In this document: positions 8,557 through 17,755 of the stretch, piece after piece
Numbering within the stretch: the first letter of the stretch is position 1
Layout: each line of letters opens with the position of its first letter
Made by a program: the position numbers and the translations under genes
The notes under the pieces: model-generated
Seen by the model: the letters and a program-made list of their open reading frames with translations, nothing else
What the model was told of the DNA's origin: nothing
Databases searched by the model: none
Assembly (NCBI GenBank): GCA_005798905.1
Contig: SYIK01000005.1
Location: 272,269-336,268 of the forward strand
Reading direction: 5' to 3'
DNA from: Bacteroidota bacterium
Lineage (GTDB): Bacteria > Bacteroidota > Bacteroidia > Chitinophagales > Chitinophagaceae
Length of the DNA: 64,000 bases

Positions 8557-10092
8557 ATGAGTTTATTTGTAAAAAAATCTTTAGACCAACTACTTTCTCA
8601 AGCAGAGAATAATAGTAGTGGGCTAAAACGAACCCTTGGTGCTGGTAACTTAATTGCATTAGGAATTGGTGCAATTATTGGTGCAGGACTTTTTGTAAGA
8701 ACTGCAGCAGCAGCGGGTCAAGCCGCAGGGCCTGCCGTAACTATTTCATTTATTGTTGCAGCAATCGGATGTGCTTTTGCAGGACTTTGCTATGCAGAAT
8801 TTGCAGCAATGATTCCCATTGCCGGTAGTGCTTACACATACAGTTATACAACAATGGGTGAATTAGTTGCTTGGATAATTGGTTGGGCTTTGATAATGGA
8901 ATATGCGCTTGGTGCAGCTACAGTTTCTATTGCATGGAGCGAATATTTAAATAAACTCTTTGGTGGGCGAATCCCCTACGAATGGTGCCATTCTCCATTT
9001 GAAAGTTTTACCGATTCGATGGGAGTACTTCATTCAGGAATTATAAATGCCCCAGCTTTGATTATTTTATTGTTGTTGACTTTGTTATTAATAAAAGGAA
9101 CACAAGAGTCTGCAATTGTAAATATGATCATCGTAATAGTTAAAGTATCAATTGTCGTTTTATTTATTGTATTAGGTTGGCAGTTTATCAATTCCGCAAA
9201 TCATACTCCATACTTTATTCCGGAAGGAACAGCTCCACTTGTAGATTCGGCAGGAAAAGTAGTCGCAGATTATAGTGGTGTATTTAAACATGGATGGGGC
9301 GGTGTATTAGGTGGTGCAGCAATTGTTTTCTTTGCGTTTATTGGTTTTGATGCTGTTTCTACTGCAGCACAAGAAGCAAAAAATCCAAAAAGAGATATGC
9401 CAATTGGAATATTGGGATCACTTTTAGTTTGTACTGTTTTGTATATTTTATTTGCGCATGTGTTAACAGGTGTTGCTCCTTGGCAAGATTTTGTAGATCC
9501 AGAAAAAGGCCGCGAAGCATCTGTTGCTTATGCAATTTCTACTTATATGACAGGATACGGCTGGCTTGCAAAAGCAGTAACAGTAGCAATTCTTGCAGGA
9601 TTTTCTTCTGTTATTCTTGTAATGTTGATGGGACAAAGTCGTATTTTTTACACCATGAGTAACGATGGATTGATTCCTAAAGCATTTGGAGAAATTCATC
9701 CAAAATATAAAACACCGTATAAAGCAAATTGGATTTTATTTGTTTTTGTTGGCTTATTTGCAGCTTTTGTTCCCGGAAATGTTGCGGGAGATTTAACCTC
9801 TTTTGGAACTTTATTTGCATTTGTTTTGGTAAGTATTGGCGTTTGGATTTTACGCGTAAAAAATCCAACAATCAACCGTCCGTTCAGAGCACCATTGGTT
9901 CCAATTGTTTCCACTTTAGGTGCATTGGTTTGTGCAGGAATGATTATTGCGCTGGACAAACAAACCTTAAAAGTTGCATTTGCATGGATGTTATTGGGAT
10001 TGGTAATTTACTTTTTATACAGTCGTCATAATAGTAAATTACGAGTGCCAAGTGACATTTTACCCAAAGCATCGGATTTCGAAAAACAATAA
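8557..10092 (+). CDS. APC-superfamily amino acid permease (CAT-like)
   Basis: Predicted 511 aa from ATG 8557. The ORF opens at 8458, but the first 33 codons are Phe/Tyr/Lys-rich and unlike the family, whereas MSLFVKKSLDQLL is a normal cytoplasmic N-terminus. Helix 1 contains LIALGIGAIIGAGLFV with the GxG unwound substrate site, followed by the conserved AGLCYAEFAAMIP. Later FFAFIGFDAVSTAAQEAKNP matches the cationic amino acid transporter branch. About twelve to fourteen helices. It ends 20 bp before a strong terminator. Confidence 0.9.
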   Translation: MSLFVKKSLDQLLSQAENNSSGLKRTLGAGNLIALGIGAIIGAGLFVRTAAAAGQAAGPAVTISFIVAAIGCAFAGLCYAEFAAMIPIAGSAYTYSYTTMGELVAWIIGWALIMEYALGAATVSIAWSEYLNKLFGGRIPYEWCHSPFESFTDSMGVLHSGIINAPALIILLLLTLLLIKGTQESAIVNMIIVIVKVSIVVLFIVLGWQFINSANHTPYFIPEGTAPLVDSAGKVVADYSGVFKHGWGGVLGGAAIVFFAFIGFDAVSTAAQEAKNPKRDMPIGILGSLLVCTVLYILFAHVLTGVAPWQDFVDPEKGREASVAYAISTYMTGYGWLAKAVTVAILAGFSSVILVMLMGQSRIFYTMSNDGLIPKAFGEIHPKYKTPYKANWILFVFVGLFAAFVPGNVAGDLTSFGTLFAFVLVSIGVWILRVKNPTINRPFRAPLVPIVSTLGALVCAGMIIALDKQTLKVAFAWMLLGLVIYFLYSRHNSKLRVPSDILPKASDFEKQ

Positions 10093-10111
10093 ATTGTTTA
10101 AAATTTTTAAT

Positions 10112-10150
10112 AAACCGTTTCGCTTTCTGCGAAACGGTTTTTCTTTTGCA
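10112..10150 (+). terminator. Rho-independent terminator of the CAT-like permease
   Basis: Perfect 12 bp stem (arms 10112-10123 and 10129-10140) with a 5 nt loop, followed by a T-rich tract (ttttcttttg). It lies 20 bp after the permease stop and separates that gene from yebC. Confidence 0.9.
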
Positions 10151-10188
10151 GCCATCTTCCTTAATTTCGCAACCTTAAAATAAGTGAA

Positions 10189-10911
10189 ATGGGTAGAATT
10201 TTTGAAGTTCGAAAATCCAGCATGTTTGCCCGCTGGGATAAGATGGCAAAGAATTTTACAAGAATTGGTAAAGAAATTGTGATTGCCGTAAAAGCTGGTG
10301 GTCCCGATCCGGGAACCAATGCTGCGCTTCGTCGTTGTTTTCAAAATGCAAGAAGCGTTGGCATGCCAAAAGACAGAGTGGAAGCAGCTATAAAAAGAGC
10401 GCAAGGAAAAGAATTAATCAATTACGATGAAATTTTATACGAAGGATATGGACAAGCCGGTGTGGCAATTCTTGTTGAAACTGCAACCGATAACCATGTA
10501 CGAACAGTGGCAAATGTAAAATCACATTTCAATAAAGGCGGTGGCGTTTTGGGAAATAGCGGAAGTGTAAGTTTTCAGTTTAAAAAAATGGGCGTTTTTA
10601 AATTAACACTTTCCGAATTAAAAGCCGACGAATTAGAATTAGAATTGATTGATTTTGGATTGGAAGAATTGGGCGAAAGTAATGCAGAAAATGGCGATGA
10701 AATATTAGTCATTCGTTGCGGCTTTTCTGATTTTGGCAAAATGCAAAAAGCATTGGAAGAAAAAAACATTTCTCCCATAAGTGCAGAATTAGAATGGATT
10801 CCCAATATTACAGTTCCCGTAACGGACGAACAAGCTGAAGCCGTAAGTAAATTAATTGAAAGACTTGAACAAGATGAAGATGTTCAAAAAGTTTTTCATA
10901 ATATGGGATAG
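10189..10911 (+). CDS. yebC: YebC/PmpR family (TACO1-like) protein
   Basis: 240 aa. Conserved blocks KSSMFARWDKMAKNFTRIGKEI, AAIKRAQGKE, EGYGQAGVAILVE, and KGGGVLGNSGSVSFQF identify the YebC/TACO1 family. Members were first described as transcriptional regulators (PmpR), and other work ties them to translation of proline-rich or difficult stretches. Whether this one binds DNA or the ribosome is not visible. The N-terminus begins MGRIFEVRKSSMF rather than the common MAGHSKW. The stop codon overlaps a short hairpin (10904-10918) without a U tract, and the next gene is convergent. Confidence 0.92.
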   Translation: MGRIFEVRKSSMFARWDKMAKNFTRIGKEIVIAVKAGGPDPGTNAALRRCFQNARSVGMPKDRVEAAIKRAQGKELINYDEILYEGYGQAGVAILVETATDNHVRTVANVKSHFNKGGGVLGNSGSVSFQFKKMGVFKLTLSELKADELELELIDFGLEELGESNAENGDEILVIRCGFSDFGKMQKALEEKNISPISAELEWIPNITVPVTDEQAEAVSKLIERLEQDEDVQKVFHNMG

Positions 10912-10931
10912 CATCCCACATATTTGAAAAA

Positions 10932-13358
10932 TTATTCTGACATCATTGCTTTTACAATCGTTTCTATTTGTTCGGCATTGGGCTTGCTAAAATAGTCGCC
11001 ATCGCTTCCATAGCTTGGCCGGTGCGCTTTTGCAGTTAATGTTCTTGGTGCAACATCTAAATATTTATACCCATTTTGTTCTTCCATTAAATGATTAAAC
11101 ATAAAAGCAGCTGCTCCGCCGGGAACATCTTCATCAACAAATAAAATTCGATTTGTTTTTTTCAACGAGGCTACAATTTGGTGATGAATATCAAATGGCA
11201 ATAAAGTTTGTACATCTACAATTTCGCAACTGATATTTTGTTTTTCCAATTGTTGAGCAGCTTCTTGAATAATTCTTAAAGTTGAACCATAACTTACAAT
11301 TGTAATATCATTTCCTTCTTTTACAATTTCTGGAACGCCAAGCGGAACACGATACTCTAAAAGATTATTGGGTAATTTTTCTTTTAACCGATAACCGTTC
11401 AAACATTCAATTACAATTCCCGGATCATTTCCTTTCAATAATGTATTGTACATGCCAACTGCTTGAAGCATATTTCTTGGAACACAAACATGAATTCCTC
11501 TCAACGCATTTATAACAACTCCCATTGGCGATCCGCTGTGCCAAATTCCTTCTAACCGATGACCTCGCGTACGAATGATTAATGGGCAACTTTGTTGACC
11601 TTTTGTTCTAAAATGTGTGGTTGCCACATCATCACTCAACGGTTGCAACCCATATAATAAATAATCTAAATACTGTATTTCTGCAATTGGTCTTAATCCA
11701 CGTAATGCAAGGCCAATACCTTGCCCTATGATTGTTAGTTCACGAATTCCTGTATCAAAAATTCTATCTTCTCCATGTTTAGCTTGCAAACCGCCAAAAC
11801 CCTGGTTCACATCTCCAATAAAACCAAGGTCTTCTCCAAATGCAATCACTCGCGGATCAGCTGCGAATCTTTCATCAAAATATTTGTTCAAAATTTCAAA
11901 GCCGTTAATCATTGGTGCATTTGTGTCGAACTCAGCTTTTATTGCAGTTACATTAAAAATACTTTTCTCCCCTTCGCAAAAAAGGTGTGAATTAAAAATG
12001 GTTGAATTTTCTTTTTGTAATTCTTCGAAATAATTATTCAAATCAGCACTTGTTTTGGAATTACTTACAACACTAATTGCAGTGCGAATGGTTTTTAAAA
12101 CATCGCGACGCAGCGGTTCCCTTTTTTCTAAAAGCGATTCCGAAAGTTCATTTAATTCTTTTGCATAAGTTGGGCTTTGTGCTGCAATTAAATTATTTTT
12201 TTCAACTACATTTTTGATTTGATTTTTTATTGGCTCTTGGTATAATTCCCAAGCAGTTTCTTTTGCAGCTTTTACATTTATTTTAGCATCAACTTCTATT
12301 TGATTTAACTCCTCTTCTGTTGCCAATGCATTGGAAAGAATCCATAACCGCATTTTTTTTATCGCATCCCACTCTTTTTCCCACTGCAATCGTTCTACTG
12401 GTTTATAGCGCTCATGGCTACCAGAAGTAGAATGTCCTTGTTGCTGTGTTAATTCCTCTACATGAAATAATACGGGGATATGTTTTTCTCTTGCCAATTG
12501 AATTCCTTCTTCAAATACTTCGCACATCCCTGCATAATCCCACCCTTTCACTTTATAAATATTAAACCCATTTGTAGTTTCTTGTTTCTGAATACCGCTT
12601 AACATTTCAGAAACGGAAAGTTTTATTGTTTGATATTTTTTTGGAACAGAAATTCCATAGCCATTGTCCCAAACAAATACTACTAACGGAACCTGAAGAA
12701 CGCCAGCTGCATTAATGGTTTCCCAAAAATGTCCTTCGGAAGTTGCCGAATCGCCAATAGTTGTAAAACAAACTTCGTTCCCGTTTTCAGATAAATGAGG
12801 AAATTGTTTCAGTTGATTAATATTCCGAAAACTTTTTGATGCAAATGCAAGCCCAAGTCCTCTCGGCATTTGCCCTGCAGTTGGCGCAATATCTGAAGAA
12901 CTGTTTTTTAGCTTAGCTAAATCAAGCCAATTCCCTTTTTCATCTACAAATTTGGTAGCAAAATGTGAATTCATTTGACGCCCTGCACTAAAAGGGTCAT
13001 TGTGAATATCAGGATCTGCAAATAGTTGAGAAAAAAATTGTTCAACAGTTGCCATTTCAGTAGCAAATGCAAATGTTTGATCTCGATAATAGCCACTTCT
13101 AAAATCGCCCGGTTTAAAAAATTTAGCCATTGCAACTTGTGCAACTTCAACCCCGTCGCCAAAAATTCCAAATTTTGCTTTCCCGTTTAGAACTTCTTTT
13201 CTACCCAATAAACTAGCTTCCCTGCTTATACACGCAATTTGATAATCGCGAACAACTTCTTGTTTAAAATTATTAAAAGAAAGTTCGCTATCAACCAGCA
13301 AGTTAGGATCAGAATTTTCCATCGAACAAAGATAAAGAAAGGTGTTTTGAAATTCCAT
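10932..13358 (-). CDS. Fused 2-oxoacid dehydrogenase E1 alpha/beta subunit (branched-chain type)
   Basis: 808 aa. The N-terminal half is an E1-alpha thiamine-diphosphate domain (GDSATSEGHFWETINAAGV ... WDNGYGISVP, about residues 195-235). The C-terminal third, from about residue 480, is an E1-beta domain (RVIAFGEDLGFIGDVNQGF, FDTGIRELTIIGQGIG, then DEDVPGGAAAF). A single chain thus replaces the two E1 subunits of a 2-oxoisovalerate- or pyruvate-type dehydrogenase that decarboxylates 2-oxoacids onto the E2 lipoyl arm. No E2 or E3 is nearby. ATG 13322 (MENSDPNLL) is an equally plausible start. Confidence 0.9.
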   Translation of the reverse strand: MEFQNTFLYLCSMENSDPNLLVDSELSFNNFKQEVVRDYQIACISREASLLGRKEVLNGKAKFGIFGDGVEVAQVAMAKFFKPGDFRSGYYRDQTFAFATEMATVEQFFSQLFADPDIHNDPFSAGRQMNSHFATKFVDEKGNWLDLAKLKNSSSDIAPTAGQMPRGLGLAFASKSFRNINQLKQFPHLSENGNEVCFTTIGDSATSEGHFWETINAAGVLQVPLVVFVWDNGYGISVPKKYQTIKLSVSEMLSGIQKQETTNGFNIYKVKGWDYAGMCEVFEEGIQLAREKHIPVLFHVEELTQQQGHSTSGSHERYKPVERLQWEKEWDAIKKMRLWILSNALATEEELNQIEVDAKINVKAAKETAWELYQEPIKNQIKNVVEKNNLIAAQSPTYAKELNELSESLLEKREPLRRDVLKTIRTAISVVSNSKTSADLNNYFEELQKENSTIFNSHLFCEGEKSIFNVTAIKAEFDTNAPMINGFEILNKYFDERFAADPRVIAFGEDLGFIGDVNQGFGGLQAKHGEDRIFDTGIRELTIIGQGIGLALRGLRPIAEIQYLDYLLYGLQPLSDDVATTHFRTKGQQSCPLIIRTRGHRLEGIWHSGSPMGVVINALRGIHVCVPRNMLQAVGMYNTLLKGNDPGIVIECLNGYRLKEKLPNNLLEYRVPLGVPEIVKEGNDITIVSYGSTLRIIQEAAQQLEKQNISCEIVDVQTLLPFDIHHQIVASLKKTNRILFVDEDVPGGAAAFMFNHLMEEQNGYKYLDVAPRTLTAKAHRPSYGSDGDYFSKPNAEQIETIVKAMMSE

Positions 13359-13404
13359 TTGTTAAAAATTAGTAAAGCAGTTACAAAATATTATTTTTTA
13401 ACCT

Positions 13405-13412
13405 TAATTTTG
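13405..13412 (+). promoter_or_regulatory. Possible -7 box for the DUF1573 gene
   Basis: TAATTTTG fits TAnnTTTG and lies 36 bp before the predicted ATG at 13449. The expected -33 TTTG is not at the right spacing, so this is only a candidate. Confidence 0.3.
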
Positions 13413-13448
13413 AGTGCAATATTTATAAAAAATAAAACAAATAGCAAA

Positions 13449-13838
13449 ATGAAAAAAATACTTTTACTCTGCGCAACTTTCGCAATTGCAACAATTTCTT
13501 TTTCACAAACAAAAACGGAAGAAGCGGTAAAATACAATGCCGAAAAATTTGATTTTGGTAAAATAAAACAAGGAGTTCCGGCAATTTGTTTTTTCGAAAT
13601 CACAAACAATACAAAAAAACCTTTAGTTATTGAAAGTGCAACAGCAAGTTGTGGTTGCACGGTTCCGGAATATCCAAAAGAACCTGTTATGCCAGGTAAA
13701 TCAGCTAAAATTAAAGTTCAATATAACGCAGCAAGTGTCGGCATTTTTAATAAAGATGTTTATATAAAAATTGCCGGAATTGATGCAATTAAAACATTGA
13801 AAATTACAGGTGAAGTAGAAGTTACTGCCACGAAATAA
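13449..13838 (+). CDS. Secreted DUF1573 domain protein
   Basis: 129 aa from ATG 13449, where a clear signal peptide begins (KKILLLCATFAIATISFSQ). The ORF stays open upstream to 13239, but that part overlaps the divergent E1 gene. The mature part is one DUF1573 immunoglobulin-like domain: KFDFGKIKQG, FEITNNTKKPLVIESATASC, GCTVPEYPKEPVMPGKSAKI, GIFNKDVYIK. This small beta-sandwich is very common in Bacteroidota exported proteins; its molecular function is unknown. It is followed by a terminator. Confidence 0.88.
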   Translation: MKKILLLCATFAIATISFSQTKTEEAVKYNAEKFDFGKIKQGVPAICFFEITNNTKKPLVIESATASCGCTVPEYPKEPVMPGKSAKIKVQYNAASVGIFNKDVYIKIAGIDAIKTLKITGEVEVTATK

Positions 13839-13859
13839 TTTTCGATTGCAAAAATTTTC

Positions 13860-13886
13860 ATCCTCACAATAGTGGGGATTTTTTTT
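13860..13886 (+). terminator. Terminator after the DUF1573 gene
   Basis: 8 bp stem with one G-T wobble (arms 13860-13867 and 13872-13879) and a 4 nt loop, followed by eight T. It sits 22 bp after the DUF1573 stop and upstream of the aminotransferase start. Confidence 0.85.
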
Positions 13887-13919
13887 ATCCTTCAACAAAT
13901 TCATCTCTATCTTTGGCGC

Positions 13920-15113
13920 ATGTTGAAAATTTCTGAGAGAGGCATACAAATGCCCGCATCCCCTATTCGCAAGTTGGTTCCCTTTGCAGAAACCGCAAAG
14001 AAAAAAGGAATCAATGTTTTTCATCTCAATATTGGTCAGCCCGATATTGAAACACCAACGGAAATGTTGGATGCCATAAAAAATTCTGAAATAAAAGTGT
14101 TGGAATACAGCCATAGTGCCGGCAATGAAAGTTATCGTCGTAAGTTGGTAACTTATTACAAAAAAGTTGGAATTAATATTACCCCCGAAGAAATAATTGT
14201 AACAACCGGTGGTAGCGAAGCCATCATGTTTGGATTTTTTAGTTGTTTAAACCCCGGCGACGAAGTAATTATTCCGGAACCATTTTATGCAAATTACAAC
14301 AGCTTTGCAGTGGCTGCCGGTGTAATTGTAAAACCTGTTACTTCACATATCGAAACCGGATTTTCATTGCCACCCATTGCAGAATTTGAAAAATTAATTT
14401 CGTCAAAAACAAAAGCCATCGTCATTTGCAGTCCAAATAATCCTACCGGTTATTTATACAGTAAAAATGAAATGGAAGAATTGAAAAACATTTGTATTGC
14501 GCATAATTTATACTTGTTTAGCGATGAAGCCTATCGAGAATTTTGTTACGATGGCGAACATTTTAGTGCAATGCATCTCACCGAAATGGATGAACATGTA
14601 ATTTTAATGGACACTATTTCGAAACGCTACAGTGCTTGTGGCGCAAGGCTGGGCGCATTTGTTACAAAAAATAAAGCAGTGTACAATGCTGCCATGAAAT
14701 TTGCACAAGCAAGGTTGAGCCCACCCGGTCTTGCACAAATTATGGGTGAAGCGGCAATAGATTTACCAGACTCTTATTTTGAAAAACCGAAGTCGGAATA
14801 TTTATCGAGGAGAAATTTATTGTTGAAAAGATTGAATGCAATACCTGGAGTTTTTTGCCCAAATCCCGGAGGTGCATTTTATGCAATTGCAAAACTACCA
14901 ATTGACGATTGCGATAAATTTTGCCAATGGCTTTTAGAAAAATTTAGTTATAAAAACCAAACGATAATGCTTGCGCCTGCAACCGGATTTTATGGAACAT
15001 CGGGATTAGGAAAAAACGAAGTACGAATTGCGTATGTTTTAAATTTAGAATCAATAAATGCGGCAATGGATTGCTTGGAAAAAGCATTAGAAGAATATCC
15101 GGGGAGAGTTTAA
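13920..15113 (+). CDS. Class I/II PLP-dependent aminotransferase (AspC-like)
   Basis: Predicted 397 aa from ATG 13920; the upstream in-frame ATG at 13872 lies inside the terminator hairpin and is rejected. Blocks include HLNIGQPDIETP, VTTGGSEAIMF, the cofactor-binding CSPNNPTGYLYS, SDEAYREFCYDG and the lysine segment MDTISKRYSACGARLG, where the Lys would form the Schiff base. Near the C-terminus, ARLSPPGLAQ and EVRIAYVLN complete the fold. Likely amino-group transfer to or from 2-oxoglutarate; the specific amino acid cannot be determined. Confidence 0.9.
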   Translation: MLKISERGIQMPASPIRKLVPFAETAKKKGINVFHLNIGQPDIETPTEMLDAIKNSEIKVLEYSHSAGNESYRRKLVTYYKKVGINITPEEIIVTTGGSEAIMFGFFSCLNPGDEVIIPEPFYANYNSFAVAAGVIVKPVTSHIETGFSLPPIAEFEKLISSKTKAIVICSPNNPTGYLYSKNEMEELKNICIAHNLYLFSDEAYREFCYDGEHFSAMHLTEMDEHVILMDTISKRYSACGARLGAFVTKNKAVYNAAMKFAQARLSPPGLAQIMGEAAIDLPDSYFEKPKSEYLSRRNLLLKRLNAIPGVFCPNPGGAFYAIAKLPIDDCDKFCQWLLEKFSYKNQTIMLAPATGFYGTSGLGKNEVRIAYVLNLESINAAMDCLEKALEEYPGRV

Positions 15114-15132
15114 AAAAATTTGATTGTGTTAC

Positions 15133-16086
15133 TTATTTTTCAATGAGGAAACAGTTCCGCGAAAGTTTTCCTACAAAGTCGAAAGAAATAGTTTGTGCTG
15201 TAATGTCTTTTATTTTTTTAGAATTTATTTTTTGATTCTCTAAAATAAATTTTCTGTAATTCGTACTAAAATACAAAACTCCACCAGTTTTCATAATTCG
15301 CAAACATTGATTAATCAAAAAAACATGATCGCGCTGTATGTCTAAAATGTCGTTCATTTTTTTGCTATTGCTAAAAGTTGGCGGGTCCATTACTATAATG
15401 TCAAACCTTTCTGAAGCCACTTCTTGTAAATATTGCAACACATCTGCTTGTACAAATTGAAATTTTGCATCATTTACAAATTCATTCAACTGCATATTTT
15501 TTTTTGCCCAGTTCAAATACGTATTCGATAAATCAACCGTAACTACTTCTGCTGCATTGCCGGCTGCAGCATACACCGAAAACGATCCCGTATATGCAAA
15601 CAGATTGAGCAGTTTTTTATTTTCAGCAATATGTCGAACTTTTTCTCTTGTTACTCGATGATCTAAAAACAACCCCGTATCCAAATAATCAGTCAAGTTT
15701 ATAATAAACTTCAATCCATTTTCTTCAACAATAAGTTCTTGATTGCTGTTTTCTAGTTTTTGATACTGACCTTGTCTCCCCATTTTTCGTTGCCGAAGTT
15801 TTGTAAAAATATTTTCTTGCTCCACTTGCAATACTTCTCCAATTACCTGCAAACTTTCGGTCAACCAATCATCATAAATCCAATCGGCAAACTGGTGATT
15901 TCGTTTGTACTCCGCTACATATAAATAAGCCCCGTAAAATTCAATACAAAAAGGAAATTCAGGAATATCGTGATCATAAACGCGATAGCAGGAAAGTTTC
16001 AAACGCTTTGCATGTTTCGCAAGGTGTTTGTTGTTTTTTGCTAATCGATTTCGAAACATATCAAATTTATCGTCTCGCATTTTCAA
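15133..16086 (-). CDS. RlmK-type 23S rRNA methyltransferase (stand-alone)
   Basis: 317 aa. It matches, from memory, the C-terminal half of the fused gammaproteobacterial RlmKL (23S rRNA m7G2069 methyltransferase): an N-terminal MFRNRLAKNNKHLAKHAKR, YRVYDHDIPEFPF, the RNA-side KMGRQGQYQK, then NLTDYLDTGLFLDHR, the SAM motif LLNLFAYTGSFSVYAAA and the catalytic-site MDPPTFSNSKKM. The THUMP/RlmL half that makes m2G2445 in the fusion is absent here. So the likely reaction is guanine methylation of 23S rRNA; the exact site is inferred. Confidence 0.87.
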   Translation of the reverse strand: MKMRDDKFDMFRNRLAKNNKHLAKHAKRLKLSCYRVYDHDIPEFPFCIEFYGAYLYVAEYKRNHQFADWIYDDWLTESLQVIGEVLQVEQENIFTKLRQRKMGRQGQYQKLENSNQELIVEENGLKFIINLTDYLDTGLFLDHRVTREKVRHIAENKKLLNLFAYTGSFSVYAAAGNAAEVVTVDLSNTYLNWAKKNMQLNEFVNDAKFQFVQADVLQYLQEVASERFDIIVMDPPTFSNSKKMNDILDIQRDHVFLINQCLRIMKTGGVLYFSTNYRKFILENQKINSKKIKDITAQTISFDFVGKLSRNCFLIEK

Positions 16087-16157
16087 CCTTTATTTAAAAT
16101 GTAAATTATGCACCAAATTATAAAGAATAAAAGAAATAGACATTTAAACGAATCAAC

Positions 16158-16165
16158 TATATTTG
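16158..16165 (+). promoter_or_regulatory. Possible -7 box for the FKBP gene
   Basis: TATATTTG fits TAnnTTTG and lies 17 bp upstream of the ATG at 16183. No matching -33 element was found. Confidence 0.3.
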
Positions 16166-16182
16166 AAACCAATTATTACAAA

Positions 16183-16893
16183 ATGAAAAAACATATTCTT
16201 TTTTTAAGCCTGATTAGTTTTTTTACAATTACTAGTTTTTCTCAAGCAACCAAACCAAAACCAGTTGTAAAGCCAACAATTCCTGCGGTTGTTTTAAAAA
16301 CCGCAAAAGATTCTGCAAGTTATGCAATGGGCGTTTTTATTGTAAGTGTTTATATACAACAAGGAATCACCAACATCAATAGCAACTTGGTTGCAAGGGC
16401 AATTGATGATATTCAAAATAAGCAGCCAAGGAAGTTAGATGATGCACAAGCAAACACTGCTGTGATGAACTATTTAACAAAAATTCAATCAGAAAAATCG
16501 CAGCCAACAATTTCAGCCGGAGAAAAATTTCTTGCAGAAAATAAAAAAAGACCAGGAGTTCAAACTACAGCAAGTGGTTTGCAATATGAAATTATTGCAG
16601 CAGGAACTGGTATAATACCTGTTAATGGCGACACGGTTGTATGCGATTACAAAGGAACTTTATTAGATGGGACAGAAGTGGACAATTCTTATACAAAAGG
16701 AGTTCCATTAACAATTTCTGTGAACAGATTAATTACCGGATGGACCGAAGCACTTTTAATGATGCCTGTTGGATCGAAATGGAAACTTTATATTCCTTAC
16801 AATCTTGGATACGGACCGGCAGATTATTATGCAATTCCCGGAGGTTCGTTGTTAATTTTTGAAATGGAACTGTTGAATGTGCTTAAAAAATAA
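16183..16893 (+). CDS. Exported FKBP-type peptidyl-prolyl isomerase
   Basis: Predicted 236 aa from ATG 16183, which opens a signal peptide (KKHILFLSLISFFTITSFSQ). Next comes a proline/lysine-rich linker, an FKBP N-terminal helical domain (SYAMGVFIVSVYIQQGI) and a C-terminal FKBP domain from about residue 120: GLQYEIIAAGTG, VCDYKGTLLDGTEVDNSY, GWTEALLMMPVGSKWKLYIP, LIFEMELLNV. This is the Mip/FkpA-like architecture of periplasmic or outer-membrane folding catalysts. The Tyr, Asp and Trp positions of the FKBP pocket are largely present. The ORF start at 16108 is rejected because it lacks the signal sequence. Confidence 0.9.
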   Translation: MKKHILFLSLISFFTITSFSQATKPKPVVKPTIPAVVLKTAKDSASYAMGVFIVSVYIQQGITNINSNLVARAIDDIQNKQPRKLDDAQANTAVMNYLTKIQSEKSQPTISAGEKFLAENKKRPGVQTTASGLQYEIIAAGTGIIPVNGDTVVCDYKGTLLDGTEVDNSYTKGVPLTISVNRLITGWTEALLMMPVGSKWKLYIPYNLGYGPADYYAIPGGSLLIFEMELLNVLKK

Positions 16894-16911
16894 GTTCATT
16901 TAAAATTGAAT

Positions 16912-17598
16912 TTATTTTTTCGTGATTAATTCATCAGCCCACTCCATCACCAAAGCAAGTTGTTGTTTTTGAGAAAGATTTGAATTATCGAGTATTCGAG
17001 CATCGGCTGCTTTTCTTAGCGGACTAATTGCACGATTACTATCTACAAAGTCGCGCATTTCAATATTCTTTTTAACTTCTTCCAAATTTGTTTCTGGATT
17101 TTTTTCTACCATTTCTTTAAACCTTCTTTGTACGCGAACTGCATTATCCGCAGTCATAAATATTTTTAATTCAGCTTTGGGAAAAACCACCGTACCAATA
17201 TCTCTTCCGTCCATTACAATTCCTTTTTTCTTTCCCATTTCCTGCTGTTGCAAAACTGCAAATTCACGCACTTCTTTATTTGCTGCTACTTCACTCACTT
17301 TATCTGCCACAGCAATTTCTCGAATATATTGTTCAACGTTTTCGCCATTCAAATGAATAGCCGTGTGATGATTATCAGTATCGTTAACAAATTTTAGATT
17401 AATTTTTTTCAACGCATCCACAACTTCATCTAAGACTTTGCAATCTATTTTATTCCTTAAAAAATAAAGTGTAATGGCGCGATACATTGCGCCACTATCC
17501 ACGTATATATAATCCAATTTTTTTGCTAATTGCTTTGCTAAAGTGCTTTTTCCACAACTACTCCATCCATCAATTGTTATTATTATTTTTCTTGCCAT
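16912..17598 (-). CDS. cmk: (d)CMP kinase
   Basis: 228 aa nucleotide monophosphate kinase that phosphorylates CMP/dCMP. It has the P-loop GWSSCGKST near residue 11, DSGAMYRAIT after it, the substrate-binding MDGRDIGTVVFPKAELKIF, and the late RDFVDSNRAISPLRKAADA. These four blocks are specific to Cmk. The gene is divergent from pfkA. A near-perfect -7 box (17606-17613, minus strand) is only 8 bp from the ATG, suggesting a very short or absent leader. Confidence 0.95.
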   Translation of the reverse strand: MARKIIITIDGWSSCGKSTLAKQLAKKLDYIYVDSGAMYRAITLYFLRNKIDCKVLDEVVDALKKINLKFVNDTDNHHTAIHLNGENVEQYIREIAVADKVSEVAANKEVREFAVLQQQEMGKKKGIVMDGRDIGTVVFPKAELKIFMTADNAVRVQRRFKEMVEKNPETNLEEVKKNIEMRDFVDSNRAISPLRKAADARILDNSNLSQKQQLALVMEWADELITKK

Positions 17599-17605
17599 TT
17601 CATTA

Positions 17606-17613
17606 CAAAGATA
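17606..17613 (-). promoter_or_regulatory. Bacteroidota -7 box of cmk
   Basis: On the minus strand TATCTTTG matches TAnnTTTG. Transcription would begin within a few bases of the cmk start at 17598. No clear -33 TTTG was found. Confidence 0.4.
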
Positions 17614-17755
17614 GAGTGAGCTTATTTAATTACTTTTTTAAACGAAAACATAAATAGTAATAGATCTATGAACTGTTAATTTAACAATGCGTATTTTCGT
17701 GTTCTAAACAAGCGATTGATAATTTTAAAATTTATACTTACTATTATTAATAAAT

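Noticed and set aside
10904..10918. Hairpin overlapping the yebC stop as a terminator
   Set aside because: 6 bp stem without a U tract; too weak to list.
13239..13448. Extension of the DUF1573 protein
   Set aside because: It overlaps the divergent E1 gene start, and a good signal peptide begins at 13449.
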